A DNA stretch of 64,000 nucleotides from Vibrio sp. 10N.286.49.B3 (GTDB taxonomy: Bacteria; Pseudomonadota; Gammaproteobacteria; Enterobacterales; Vibrionaceae): contig NZ_MCUV01000035.1 of assembly GCF_002873395.1 (NCBI RefSeq), positions 289,121 through 353,120 of the forward strand. The letters are read 5' to 3'. Positions 56,832-64,000 of the stretch are shown here, piece after piece (the stretch's first letter is position 1; every line of letters begins with the position of its first letter). The notes beneath the pieces were generated by a model, which worked only from the letters and a program-made list of their open reading frames with translations, was not told where the DNA came from and searched no databases. A program made the translations under genes and the position numbers.

Positions 56832-59687
56832 CTAACGTATGATTTCAAGCTCTTTTATTGCTATACCTAGTTTTTCAAGCTGAGGTTGCAATGATTTCGC
56901 ATCACCGACAATAATAATTTGATAATCTTGCGGATTGAACCATTTCTTGGCCAAATCATTCAGTGTTGCTTTATCAACCGTATCGACAATATGATTGCGT
57001 TGCTGCAAGTAATCATCGTCTAAATCAAAGGTAAGAATATTACTCAGCAATGCTGCTTTTTGTGATGGTGTTTCATACTTTAGTGCATCTTGCTGCGCGA
57101 CCGCTAAACGCATAAATTGCACTTCTTCATCCGTCAAACCAGCTGAGCTAAATAGACTTAATTCTTTTTGTAACTCAAGCAAAGATGCAATGGTGGCATC
57201 TGCGCGTACTTGAGCATTAAAGACAACGGCACCAACTTCTCGAGAACTGGCAAAGTAACCACTCGCTCCATAGGTGTAACCTTTATCTTCGCGTAAGTTT
57301 TGATTAATGCGACTATTGAAGTTACCACCTAAATTAAAGTTGGTTAACTGGCTTAAGTAAAGCTCTCCAGTCACATCAAATGGCAAACCTTGACGTACCA
57401 TTCGTACGATACTCTGTGGTGCATTGGGTTTATCAACTAAATAAATAGCCTGCTCTGAGTTAGGTTTAAGTTCTTGAGAGATTAAAGTACCTTGCTTTGG
57501 TCCTTGCCACTGCTCAATAAAGCTTAGTTGCTTTCTGATATCATTCTGTTCAATATCGCCAACCACAACAATTTCAACACCATCAGGAGTGTAATTTTGG
57601 CGGTAGAACTGTTTTACATCATCCAGTGTTAAGGCTGCTAACGATGCTTCTGTACCATCATTCGAGCGAGCATAAAGAGTATCGCCATATAAAATCTGAC
57701 GTGTTGCTTGAGAGGCCATCCAGCTTGGTTGTTGGTGCTGGTAAATGACACCTTCTAACATCTGCTGTTTTACTCTATTAAAATCACTCTGCTCAAAAGC
57801 TGGCGAAAATAACATATCTTCAACCAATGCTAATGTTTCTGGGAGCTGCTTGGTTAATGATGAAATGGTTACATTAGTACTATAAGAGTTGGCACTAAAA
57901 CTAATTTCACTGCCTAATTTATCTAACTCTGCTTGAATTGCTTCAATGGAAAGGTTCTTTGTCCCCTCTTCCATTAAAGCTGCTGTTAAGCTTGCTAATC
58001 CTTCCTTGCCTTGCTCAACATAACGGTTACCAGCGGGTAATTGAATTTGCATCTGAACCGTTGGTGTTTCTGCGCTGAGCGTACCTATTAATTCCACCCC
58101 ATTAGCAAAGCTCTGCTTATATAACGTGGGTATGGTTGCTTTAACACTCTGAGCGGCTTGTGGAGTAACTGAGCGATCAAAGCTATCACTCACTTGACGA
58201 TAATCAAGATCTTGCTCTGTTACTTTTTCATAAGTCGGCAGCGTACGAGGAGGCGCAATAAATGTGGCTTCTTTTACTGCAAGAGAGAGTTGACCTTGAG
58301 GAATAACACTTAACGTTACCTTCGGCTTATCTTTAATAAACTTATCATAAGCCGCCTGCACAGATTCTGGAGTCACCGCACGAATTTGTTCTAGTTGTTC
58401 TTCAATGCGATCAGGCTGACCATAAAAGGTCTCATTGGATGCTAGACGTGAAACTTTTCCTTTGACACTCTGCAAAGAAAACACGGCATTAGCTTCCGAC
58501 TTACCTGTAATTTGATCGAGTCTATCTTGAGTCACACCTTGCTTTTCAAACTGCATTAACGTCTGCATAACAGCATCGTTTAATTGGCTAAGATCGCCTT
58601 TTTCTCCATCAGGTCCCATGGCATATACATATAAAGTACAAGCCAACTCAGCACAATCTTGATAGGCGCCAATATTGATCGCTTTTTGTGTTTTAATCAG
58701 ATTCTGATACAGGTAACTGTTTGTTCCACTGCCTAATACATTAGCAAGTGCATTAATCGAGGCTTGATTATCATCACCACGATATGTCGTAGGCCAACCA
58801 ATTAATACCATCGGCTGACGGATGCGATCTTCTAATGTCACATAGCGATCTTCACTTAATGTCACTGGCTGTTTTGGTGCATCGAACACCTCAGGCCCAC
58901 GAGGAATGGTGCCAAAATATTGATTCACCCACTCTAATGTTTGCTCTTTATCAATATCTCCCCCAATCGTGATCACAGCATTATTTGGACCATACCAGCG
59001 TAAAAAGAAAGCTTTTAGATCATTCACATCAACACGATCTAAATCTTCCACATAGCCAATGGTTTGCCATGAATAGGGGTGTCCTTCAGGGAACATCGCT
59101 TCTGATATTCGCTCCCACATTAATCCGTATGGTCGATTATCATAGTTTTGTGCTCGTTCATTTTTTACCGTATCACGCTGTATTTCAAACTTCTCTTGTG
59201 ACACCGCCTCAAGCAAAAAGCCCATTCTATCGGACTCTAACCAAAGCATTTTTTCTAGTTGATTCGCAGGAACCGTTTCAAAGTAATTGGTACGATCACG
59301 GTTTGTTGTTCCGTTTAATGTACCACCAGCTTCAGTGATGATTTTAAAATGCTGCTGGTCACCGACGTGCTTTGAACCTTGGAACATCATATGCTCAAAG
59401 AAATGCGCAAAACCTGACTTACCAATCTCTTCTCGCGCTGAACCAACGTGATAAGTGACATCAACATGGACCAATGGATCAGAGTGATCTGGAGAAAGAA
59501 TAACAGTTAACCCATTATCAAGTTGATACTTACTATAAGGTATCTGTACTTTACCCTTCTCTTGCTTTGCTTGTTCTATAAACGTAATGCCTGACGGTAC
59601 ATTGTGATCAATAACTGGCGCTGGAATATCAGTACTGCAGCCATATAATGCGACCAAAGAAAAAGTACTTAACCAATGCTTTTTCAT
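56832..59687 (-). CDS. M16-family zinc metalloprotease (pitrilysin-like lipoprotein)
   Basis: The 951-aa protein has a signal with lipobox LYGC, then two tandem M16 domains. The first holds the inverted zinc motif HFFEHMMFQGS (HxxEH) and the distal Glu near residue 170 (SQEKFEIQRDTVKNER). The second, non-catalytic half begins near residue 510. It should be an envelope peptidase. It follows yqaA on the same strand and precedes gshA. Confidence 0.94.
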   Translation of the reverse strand: MKKHWLSTFSLVALYGCSTDIPAPVIDHNVPSGITFIEQAKQEKGKVQIPYSKYQLDNGLTVILSPDHSDPLVHVDVTYHVGSAREEIGKSGFAHFFEHMMFQGSKHVGDQQHFKIITEAGGTLNGTTNRDRTNYFETVPANQLEKMLWLESDRMGFLLEAVSQEKFEIQRDTVKNERAQNYDNRPYGLMWERISEAMFPEGHPYSWQTIGYVEDLDRVDVNDLKAFFLRWYGPNNAVITIGGDIDKEQTLEWVNQYFGTIPRGPEVFDAPKQPVTLSEDRYVTLEDRIRQPMVLIGWPTTYRGDDNQASINALANVLGSGTNSYLYQNLIKTQKAINIGAYQDCAELACTLYVYAMGPDGEKGDLSQLNDAVMQTLMQFEKQGVTQDRLDQITGKSEANAVFSLQSVKGKVSRLASNETFYGQPDRIEEQLEQIRAVTPESVQAAYDKFIKDKPKVTLSVIPQGQLSLAVKEATFIAPPRTLPTYEKVTEQDLDYRQVSDSFDRSVTPQAAQSVKATIPTLYKQSFANGVELIGTLSAETPTVQMQIQLPAGNRYVEQGKEGLASLTAALMEEGTKNLSIEAIQAELDKLGSEISFSANSYSTNVTISSLTKQLPETLALVEDMLFSPAFEQSDFNRVKQQMLEGVIYQHQQPSWMASQATRQILYGDTLYARSNDGTEASLAALTLDDVKQFYRQNYTPDGVEIVVVGDIEQNDIRKQLSFIEQWQGPKQGTLISQELKPNSEQAIYLVDKPNAPQSIVRMVRQGLPFDVTGELYLSQLTNFNLGGNFNSRINQNLREDKGYTYGASGYFASSREVGAVVFNAQVRADATIASLLELQKELSLFSSAGLTDEEVQFMRLAVAQQDALKYETPSQKAALLSNILTFDLDDDYLQQRNHIVDTVDKATLNDLAKKWFNPQDYQIIIVGDAKSLQPQLEKLGIAIKELEIIR

Positions 59688-59755
59688 AATCTGTCCTTAA
59701 GAAGAATCGAATACTGGTATCTATTCGATATAATGGGGTTGAAGAGTAAAGCGCC

Positions 59756-60217
59756 TTAAAATAGACCTAAATAAATCGCCGCTAACAAAGAGTAACGAAC
59801 GGCTTTTCCTATACTAATGAGAATAACACAGGGTAAAAACTTCATGCGTAGCCAGCCTGCGGCCAAACATAATGGATCACCGATAATCGGTAGCCAGCTA
59901 AACAGTAGCGACCAATAGCCATATTTTTCTAACCACTGCAGTGCTTTATGACCATGTTTCTCTTTTTGAGTTCGATTCGGTAGCCATAAACCGAGCCAAT
60001 AGTTGGTTAACCCACCTAATGTATTACCTAATGTCGCAACGACGATTACCGAAAATACTGAAAATTGATCCAAGCTCAATGTCGCCACTAAACCGGCTTC
60101 TGAGCCGCCTGGTAATAATGTGGCACTTAAAAAACCGGTAATAAACAAGACCCACAATGCTGAATCAGAAAACCACAAAGCAACGTGCTCAAAAGTTGTA
60201 TTAAATAGTTCTAACAT
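59756..60217 (-). CDS. yqaA: DedA-like inner-membrane protein YqaA
   Basis: The 153-aa membrane protein has four to five helices and conserved FLSATLLPGGSEAGLVA, GNTLGGLTNYWLG and FSWLPIIGDPLCLAAGWLRM segments, typical of YqaA and related to DedA/SNARE-associated proteins. The role is unknown. It lies 68 bases upstream of the M16 protease and behind the oad terminator. Confidence 0.9.
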   Translation of the reverse strand: MLELFNTTFEHVALWFSDSALWVLFITGFLSATLLPGGSEAGLVATLSLDQFSVFSVIVVATLGNTLGGLTNYWLGLWLPNRTQKEKHGHKALQWLEKYGYWSLLFSWLPIIGDPLCLAAGWLRMKFLPCVILISIGKAVRYSLLAAIYLGLF

Positions 60218-60239
60218 TGGTCACTCTAAAAAAGATAAT

Positions 60240-60267
60240 AAAAAAGGGATGCTAAATAGCATCCCTC
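60240..60267 (-). terminator. Intrinsic terminator after oadB
   Basis: On the minus strand GGGATGCTA/TAGCATCCC forms an eight- to nine-base stem with a very short loop, followed by six Ts. It ends the oad operon. Confidence 0.85.
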
Positions 60268-60326
60268 TGACTATAAACGATTTTAGCGCTTGGGTTAAAC
60301 AAGAGCCGTCGTTATTTATGTTTCTG

Positions 60327-61457
60327 CTAGCCAACTAGAGCAAGCAAAATACCCGCAGCAACCGCTGAACCTAATACACCGGCAACATTTGGCCCCATAG
60401 CATGCATTAGTAGGAAGTTTTGTGGGTTAGCTTCAAGCCCTACTTTGTTCACTACCCTTGCAGCCATTGGAACCGCTGAAACGCCAGCAGCACCAATCAA
60501 TGGGTTAATATCTTCTTGCGAGTACTTATTGAGCAACTTAGCCATCAGTATGCCTGTTGCTGTACCAATACTAAATGCCACAGCGCCTAAACCTAAAATA
60601 CCGAGGGTTTCTAAGTTTAGGAATGTATCGGCTTGCAGTTTCGAGCCAACACCTAAACCTAAGAAGATTGTTACGATATTAATCAACTCATTTTGAGCGG
60701 TTTTAGACAGCCTATCGACAACGCCAGCTTCTCTCATTAGGTTACCTAAACAAAACATCCCCACAAGTGGCGTTGCAGAAGGTAAAAAGAGAATAGTCAT
60801 CACAAGTACCGCAAGAGGAAATAGCGTTTTTTCCGCTTTACTGACTGGACGCAGTTGCGCCATCTGTATTTTTCGCTCTTCCGGGCTCGTTAACGCTTTC
60901 ATTATCGGAGGCTGAATAATAGGGACTAGAGCCATATAGCTATAAGCTGCCACCGCAATTGCCCCTAATAAATCAGGAGATAAGCGGCTAGCTAAGAAGA
61001 TAGCGGTCGGACCATCTGCTCCACCAATGATGGCAATAGAAGCAGCATCCTCCATGCTAAATTCAATACCAGGAACATAGTTGAGTAAAATCGCACCAAA
61101 CAGCGTTGCAAAAATACCAAACTGAGCGGCAGCGCCTAACCATAGTGTTTTCGGATTCGCAATTAGCGCTCCAAAATCGGTCATTGCCCCTACGCCCATA
61201 AAGATGAGCAGAGGAAATATGCCAGTTTCTATTCCGATATAATAAACGTAATACAACAAGCCACCAGGCTCTGTAAACCCTGCATTAGGAATATTGGCCA
61301 GTATTGCACCGAACCCTATAGGTAGCAGTAGTAATGGCTCAAATCCTTTTTTAATTGCCAAAAACAGTAATAGGCAACCCACGAGCATCATGCATAATTG
61401 CCCGAACTCAAAGTTTGCAATCCCTGTTTCTGACCATAAGATCATTAATCCTTCCAT
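60327..61457 (-). CDS. oadB: Oxaloacetate decarboxylase sodium pump beta subunit
   Basis: The 376-aa polytopic subunit couples decarboxylation of carboxybiotin to sodium export. [11 protein letters not shown], with the sodium-binding Asp, and [16 protein letters not shown] and [19 protein letters not shown] are family signatures. At least nine helices are predicted. It follows oadA by 13 bases. Confidence 0.98.
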   Translation of the reverse strand: MEGLMILWSETGIANFEFGQLCMMLVGCLLLFLAIKKGFEPLLLLPIGFGAILANIPNAGFTEPGGLLYYVYYIGIETGIFPLLIFMGVGAMTDFGALIANPKTLWLGAAAQFGIFATLFGAILLNYVPGIEFSMEDAASIAIIGGADGPTAIFLASRLSPDLLGAIAVAAYSYMALVPIIQPPIMKALTSPEERKIQMAQLRPVSKAEKTLFPLAVLVMTILFLPSATPLVGMFCLGNLMREAGVVDRLSKTAQNELINIVTIFLGLGVGSKLQADTFLNLETLGILGLGAVAFSIGTATGILMAKLLNKYSQEDINPLIGAAGVSAVPMAARVVNKVGLEANPQNFLLMHAMGPNVAGVLGSAVAAGILLALVG

Positions 61458-61470
61458 GAATCAAAGCTCC

Positions 61471-63258
61471 CTAGGCAAGGTTTAATAAAGGCGAACCAAC
61501 GGTAACGGCATCACCTTCTTTAACAATTAAATCTTGCACTATGCCGCCACGAGCAGCTCGGATTTCTGTCTCCATCTTCATTGCTTCTAAAATGATCAGA
61601 ACATCACCTTCCGCAACTTCACTTCCTGCTTGTACATTGACTTTAAAAATATTACCAGCCAATGGTGCAGGGATCGCTTCCGCTTCACTCGCTGCAACAG
61701 GAGACGCTGAAATAGCAGGTTTAGCAACAGGAGCTACCGAGGTGAGTTCACCCTGAGCACCGACTTCAACATCATAAACTTGTCCATCAACTTTAACGCT
61801 ATAGCTCTCAATGCCTGTTTTTGCTGGCGCACTAACCGCAGGCGCCGTAGTTGGAGCAGTTTCAAGTGTTGGCGCTGGCTCAAATGCATCAGGATTATTG
61901 CGGTTTTTCAAGAATTTCAAACCAACCTGAGGGAATAGAGCATAAGTTAGGACATCATCGACACTGTCTTCTGCTAGTGAGATATCTTCACTTTTAGCAA
62001 GATCAAGTAACTCAGTCGTTAGGCTATCAAGCTCATGTTCAATAAGATCCGCTGGTCGACACGTGATCGCTTCACCGCCCTCAAGAACCTTAGCCTGCAA
62101 CTCTAGATTCACTTCTGCTGGTGCTTGCCCATACTCTCCCTTGAGTACCCCTGCCGTCTCTTTAGTAATGCTCTTATAGCGCTGACCCGTCAGTACATTA
62201 ATAACGGCCTGAGTTCCGACAATCTGTGAAGTTGGAGTAACAAGAGGGATATAGCCTAGATCTTTACGAACTTTAGGGATCTCATCTAATACTTCATCAA
62301 GGCGATCAGCTGCGCCCTGCTCTTTTAATTGACCTTCCATATTGGTCAGCATTCCGCCTGGTACCTGAGCAATAAGAATACGCGAGTCGACCCCTTTCAT
62401 CTGGCCTTCCCATTTTGCGTATTTCTTCCTTACTTCACGGAAATAGGCAGCAATTGGCTCTATTTGCTCAAGTTTAAGGTTTGTATCTCGCTCTGTACCT
62501 TCTAGCATAGCGACAACGGTTTCTGTTGGCGTATGACCGTAAGTTTGGCTCATTGAAGAGATCGCAGTATCAAGAATATCAATCCCTGCTTCTACAGCTT
62601 TAACTGCTGTCGCTGTTGATAAGCCCGTCGTTGCATGACAATGCAGAGCAAGCGGTACATCACACGATGCTTTTATTCTTGTAATCAGCTCTTCTGCTTC
62701 GTAAGGTTTTAATAATCCTGACATATCCTTAATACACAACGAATGACAACCAAGATCTTCTAAGCGCTTAGCCAAATCAACCCAAGTATTGGTGTTATGA
62801 ACTGGGCTGGTTGTGTATGACAATGTACCTTGAGCATGGCCACCCGTTTTTATCGTCGCCTTAACTGCAGTTTCAAAGTTACGCACATCATTCATCGCAT
62901 CAAAGATACGAAATACATCCATACCATTGTTGTGAGCACGCTCAATAAACTTTTCGACAACATCATCTGCATAGTGACGGTAACCTAATAAGTTCTGACC
63001 TCGTAACAGCATCTGCATTGGAGTATTAGGCATTGCCTTTTTTAATGCACGTAAACGCTCCCAAGGATCTTCACCTAAAAAGCGGATACAAGAATCAAAC
63101 GTGGCTCCTCCCCAAGTTTCAAGAGACCAGTAGCCAACTTTATCCAACTCAGCAGCTATTGGTAACATATCTTCAACACGCATACGCGTAGCAAAGAGGG
63201 ATTGGTGGGCGTCACGAAGTACAACATCAGTAATCGCTAATGGTTTAGACATTCTCAT
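61471..63258 (-). CDS. oadA: Oxaloacetate decarboxylase alpha subunit (carboxyltransferase/biotin carrier)
   Basis: The 595-aa protein has a carboxyltransferase domain (metal site VVLRDAHQS and LHCHATTGL), a connecting domain, a Pro/Ala linker near residues 470-530 and a biotinyl domain with the lipoyl-like EAMKMETE, in which the Lys carries biotin. It transfers carboxyl from oxaloacetate to biotin. It lies between oadG and oadB. Confidence 0.98.
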   Translation of the reverse strand: MRMSKPLAITDVVLRDAHQSLFATRMRVEDMLPIAAELDKVGYWSLETWGGATFDSCIRFLGEDPWERLRALKKAMPNTPMQMLLRGQNLLGYRHYADDVVEKFIERAHNNGMDVFRIFDAMNDVRNFETAVKATIKTGGHAQGTLSYTTSPVHNTNTWVDLAKRLEDLGCHSLCIKDMSGLLKPYEAEELITRIKASCDVPLALHCHATTGLSTATAVKAVEAGIDILDTAISSMSQTYGHTPTETVVAMLEGTERDTNLKLEQIEPIAAYFREVRKKYAKWEGQMKGVDSRILIAQVPGGMLTNMEGQLKEQGAADRLDEVLDEIPKVRKDLGYIPLVTPTSQIVGTQAVINVLTGQRYKSITKETAGVLKGEYGQAPAEVNLELQAKVLEGGEAITCRPADLIEHELDSLTTELLDLAKSEDISLAEDSVDDVLTYALFPQVGLKFLKNRNNPDAFEPAPTLETAPTTAPAVSAPAKTGIESYSVKVDGQVYDVEVGAQGELTSVAPVAKPAISASPVAASEAEAIPAPLAGNIFKVNVQAGSEVAEGDVLIILEAMKMETEIRAARGGIVQDLIVKEGDAVTVGSPLLNLA

Positions 63259-63286
63259 AAACTCCTTTTTAAAATCCTTTAAAGTA

Positions 63287-63550
63287 CTACTTAGCAGTAG
63301 GTGTGCGATATTGATGAACCGCAGCCGATATTGCCGCCACTACCTGTGGACTAACAGCAGAAGGGGTTGATTGTGTTTGAGTGTTTTTTTTGGGTATGAC
63401 TGTGCTCGGGGAGCATACTACTTCTTCTGGCAGTAGCTTTGACATCATCCGAACAAGAAACACAAGAATGGTGAGAAAAATAAATACTACAGACATTCCG
63501 GTGATCATTAAGGTTGCTGCATCGCCTAGCAAACTTCCAATGTTTGACAT
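63287..63550 (-). CDS. oadG: Oxaloacetate decarboxylase gamma subunit
   Basis: The 87-aa protein has one membrane helix ([23 protein letters not shown]) and a Pro-rich linker ending in [16 protein letters not shown], like other OadG subunits that anchor the alpha subunit. The ATG at 63550 is used because AAGGA lies six bases before it; the longer frame from 63571 places this site inside the gene. It starts the oadGAB operon. Confidence 0.9.
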   Translation of the reverse strand: MSNIGSLLGDAATLMITGMSVVFIFLTILVFLVRMMSKLLPEEVVCSPSTVIPKKNTQTQSTPSAVSPQVVAAISAAVHQYRTPTAK

Positions 63551-63849
63551 ATAACTTCCTTTCTTAGTCATCCTGACAAAGGGGATTAATCAGTATAATT
63601 AATGCGCTAGATTGTCACTAATCCCTGATTATCTCGTCTAACTGGAATTTGTCAATTTTGTTTAATGAAGTATTGAACTTTAAACCCATTTTGATCACAA
63701 AAACACACATCCACACTAATAAATTAACAGTCATTGACACTATTCCTGCCACCAGAAAACATAACAACCTAAGTTATTTTTCGATCAAAATTTGATTTGT
63801 CATGATCAACGTACATTGGATAAAAGATGGATATAAGAGGAATAACTAG

Positions 63850-63895
<46 letters not shown>

Positions 63896-63923
63896 TCTAA
63901 GGCATTGAAATGATAATAGATAC

Positions 63924-63953
63924 AAAAAAGCCTCGCAATAGCGAGGCTTTTTT
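63924..63953 (-). terminator. Terminator downstream of tRNA gene
   Basis: A 13-base inverted repeat, AAAAAAGCCTCGC and GCGAGGCTTTTTT, with an AATA loop, lies eight bases beyond the tRNA 3' end on the minus strand. Confidence 0.92.
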
Positions 63954-63961
63954 GTCAAAGG

Positions 63962-64000
63962 TGGTGCGCCCTGGAGGATTCGAACCTCCGACCGCCTGGT
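63962..64000 (-). tRNA. Partial tRNA (3' half), probably tRNA-Arg
   Basis: On the minus strand the 3' half shows part of the anticodon stem, a variable loop CGGTC, a T arm GGAGG-TTCGAAT-CCTCC, an acceptor strand AGGGCGC, discriminator A and encoded CCA. The anticodon is beyond the window. The inferred 5' acceptor, GCGCCCT, resembles tRNA-Arg; identity is tentative. Confidence 0.85.

Noticed and set aside
63600..63800. Possible CRP sites before oadG
   Set aside because: Only half sites such as GATCACA were seen, without a proper partner at the required spacing.

Overview
This window is a chromosomal segment of a low-GC marine gammaproteobacterium of the family Vibrionaceae. The evidence is a LuxR/HapR/LitR-family quorum-sensing master regulator placed between hpt and lpdA, a pilABCD-coaE-zapD-yacG block, an oadGAB sodium-pump operon and a LuxS gene next to gshA. 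Nearly all genes are full length. The only cut features are the patatin/beta-barrel gene at the left edge and a tRNA at the right edge. A Photobacterium- or Aliivibrio-like species would fit, but the genus cannot be fixed from this sequence alone.

Layout. (1) Positions 1-7287, minus strand: a truncated PlpD-type (type Vd) patatin autotransporter, the penicillin-binding protein gene mrcB and the helicase gene hrpB. (2) 7475-9346, plus strand: an AraC-family regulator followed by a PAP2/AUR1-like integral membrane phosphatase or phosphotransferase. (3) 9405-22183, minus strand: a complete Flp/Tad pilus locus. In transcription order it holds two Flp prepilins (the second only 52 aa), a TadV prepilin peptidase, an accessory AAA+ ATPase, RcpC, RcpA, a small lipoprotein, TadG, TadE, TadF, TadZ, TadA, TadB, TadC and TadD. 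(4) 22722-31173: the conserved block dksA-gluQ-pcnB-folK-panB-panC, then yadGH, can and hpt. panD is not next to panC. (5) 31493-39314: litR (luxR/hapR homolog) and the pyruvate dehydrogenase operon pdhR-aceE-aceF-lpdA with a perfect PdhR operator. (6) 39784-47546: ampD, nadC, the type IVa pilus genes pilA-D, coaE, zapD and yacG. (7) 47644-51315: the rpsP-rimM-trmD-rplS operon and ffh, with an attenuator-like hairpin just before rpsP. (8) 51521-53704: ypjD and a CorB-like transporter. (9) 53850-60217: luxS, an SLT-domain lipoprotein, gshA, an M16 metalloprotease and yqaA. (10) 60327-63550: oadGAB. The window ends with a GA-rich simple repeat and a partial tRNA.

The genes fall into four themes. 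Surface attachment is covered by two independent pilus systems (Tad and type IVa), each with its own prepilin peptidase. Quorum sensing is covered by LuxS (AI-2 synthesis) and LitR, whose leader carries a likely Qrr small-RNA target. Central carbon entry is covered by the pyruvate dehydrogenase complex and the oxaloacetate decarboxylase sodium pump. The rest is cell-envelope, cofactor and translation housekeeping. No CRISPR array, insertion sequence, prophage or clear defence system was seen. The least explained items are the accessory ATPase and small lipoprotein in the Tad locus, the AraC/PAP2 pair, and the attenuator-like leader of rpsP.
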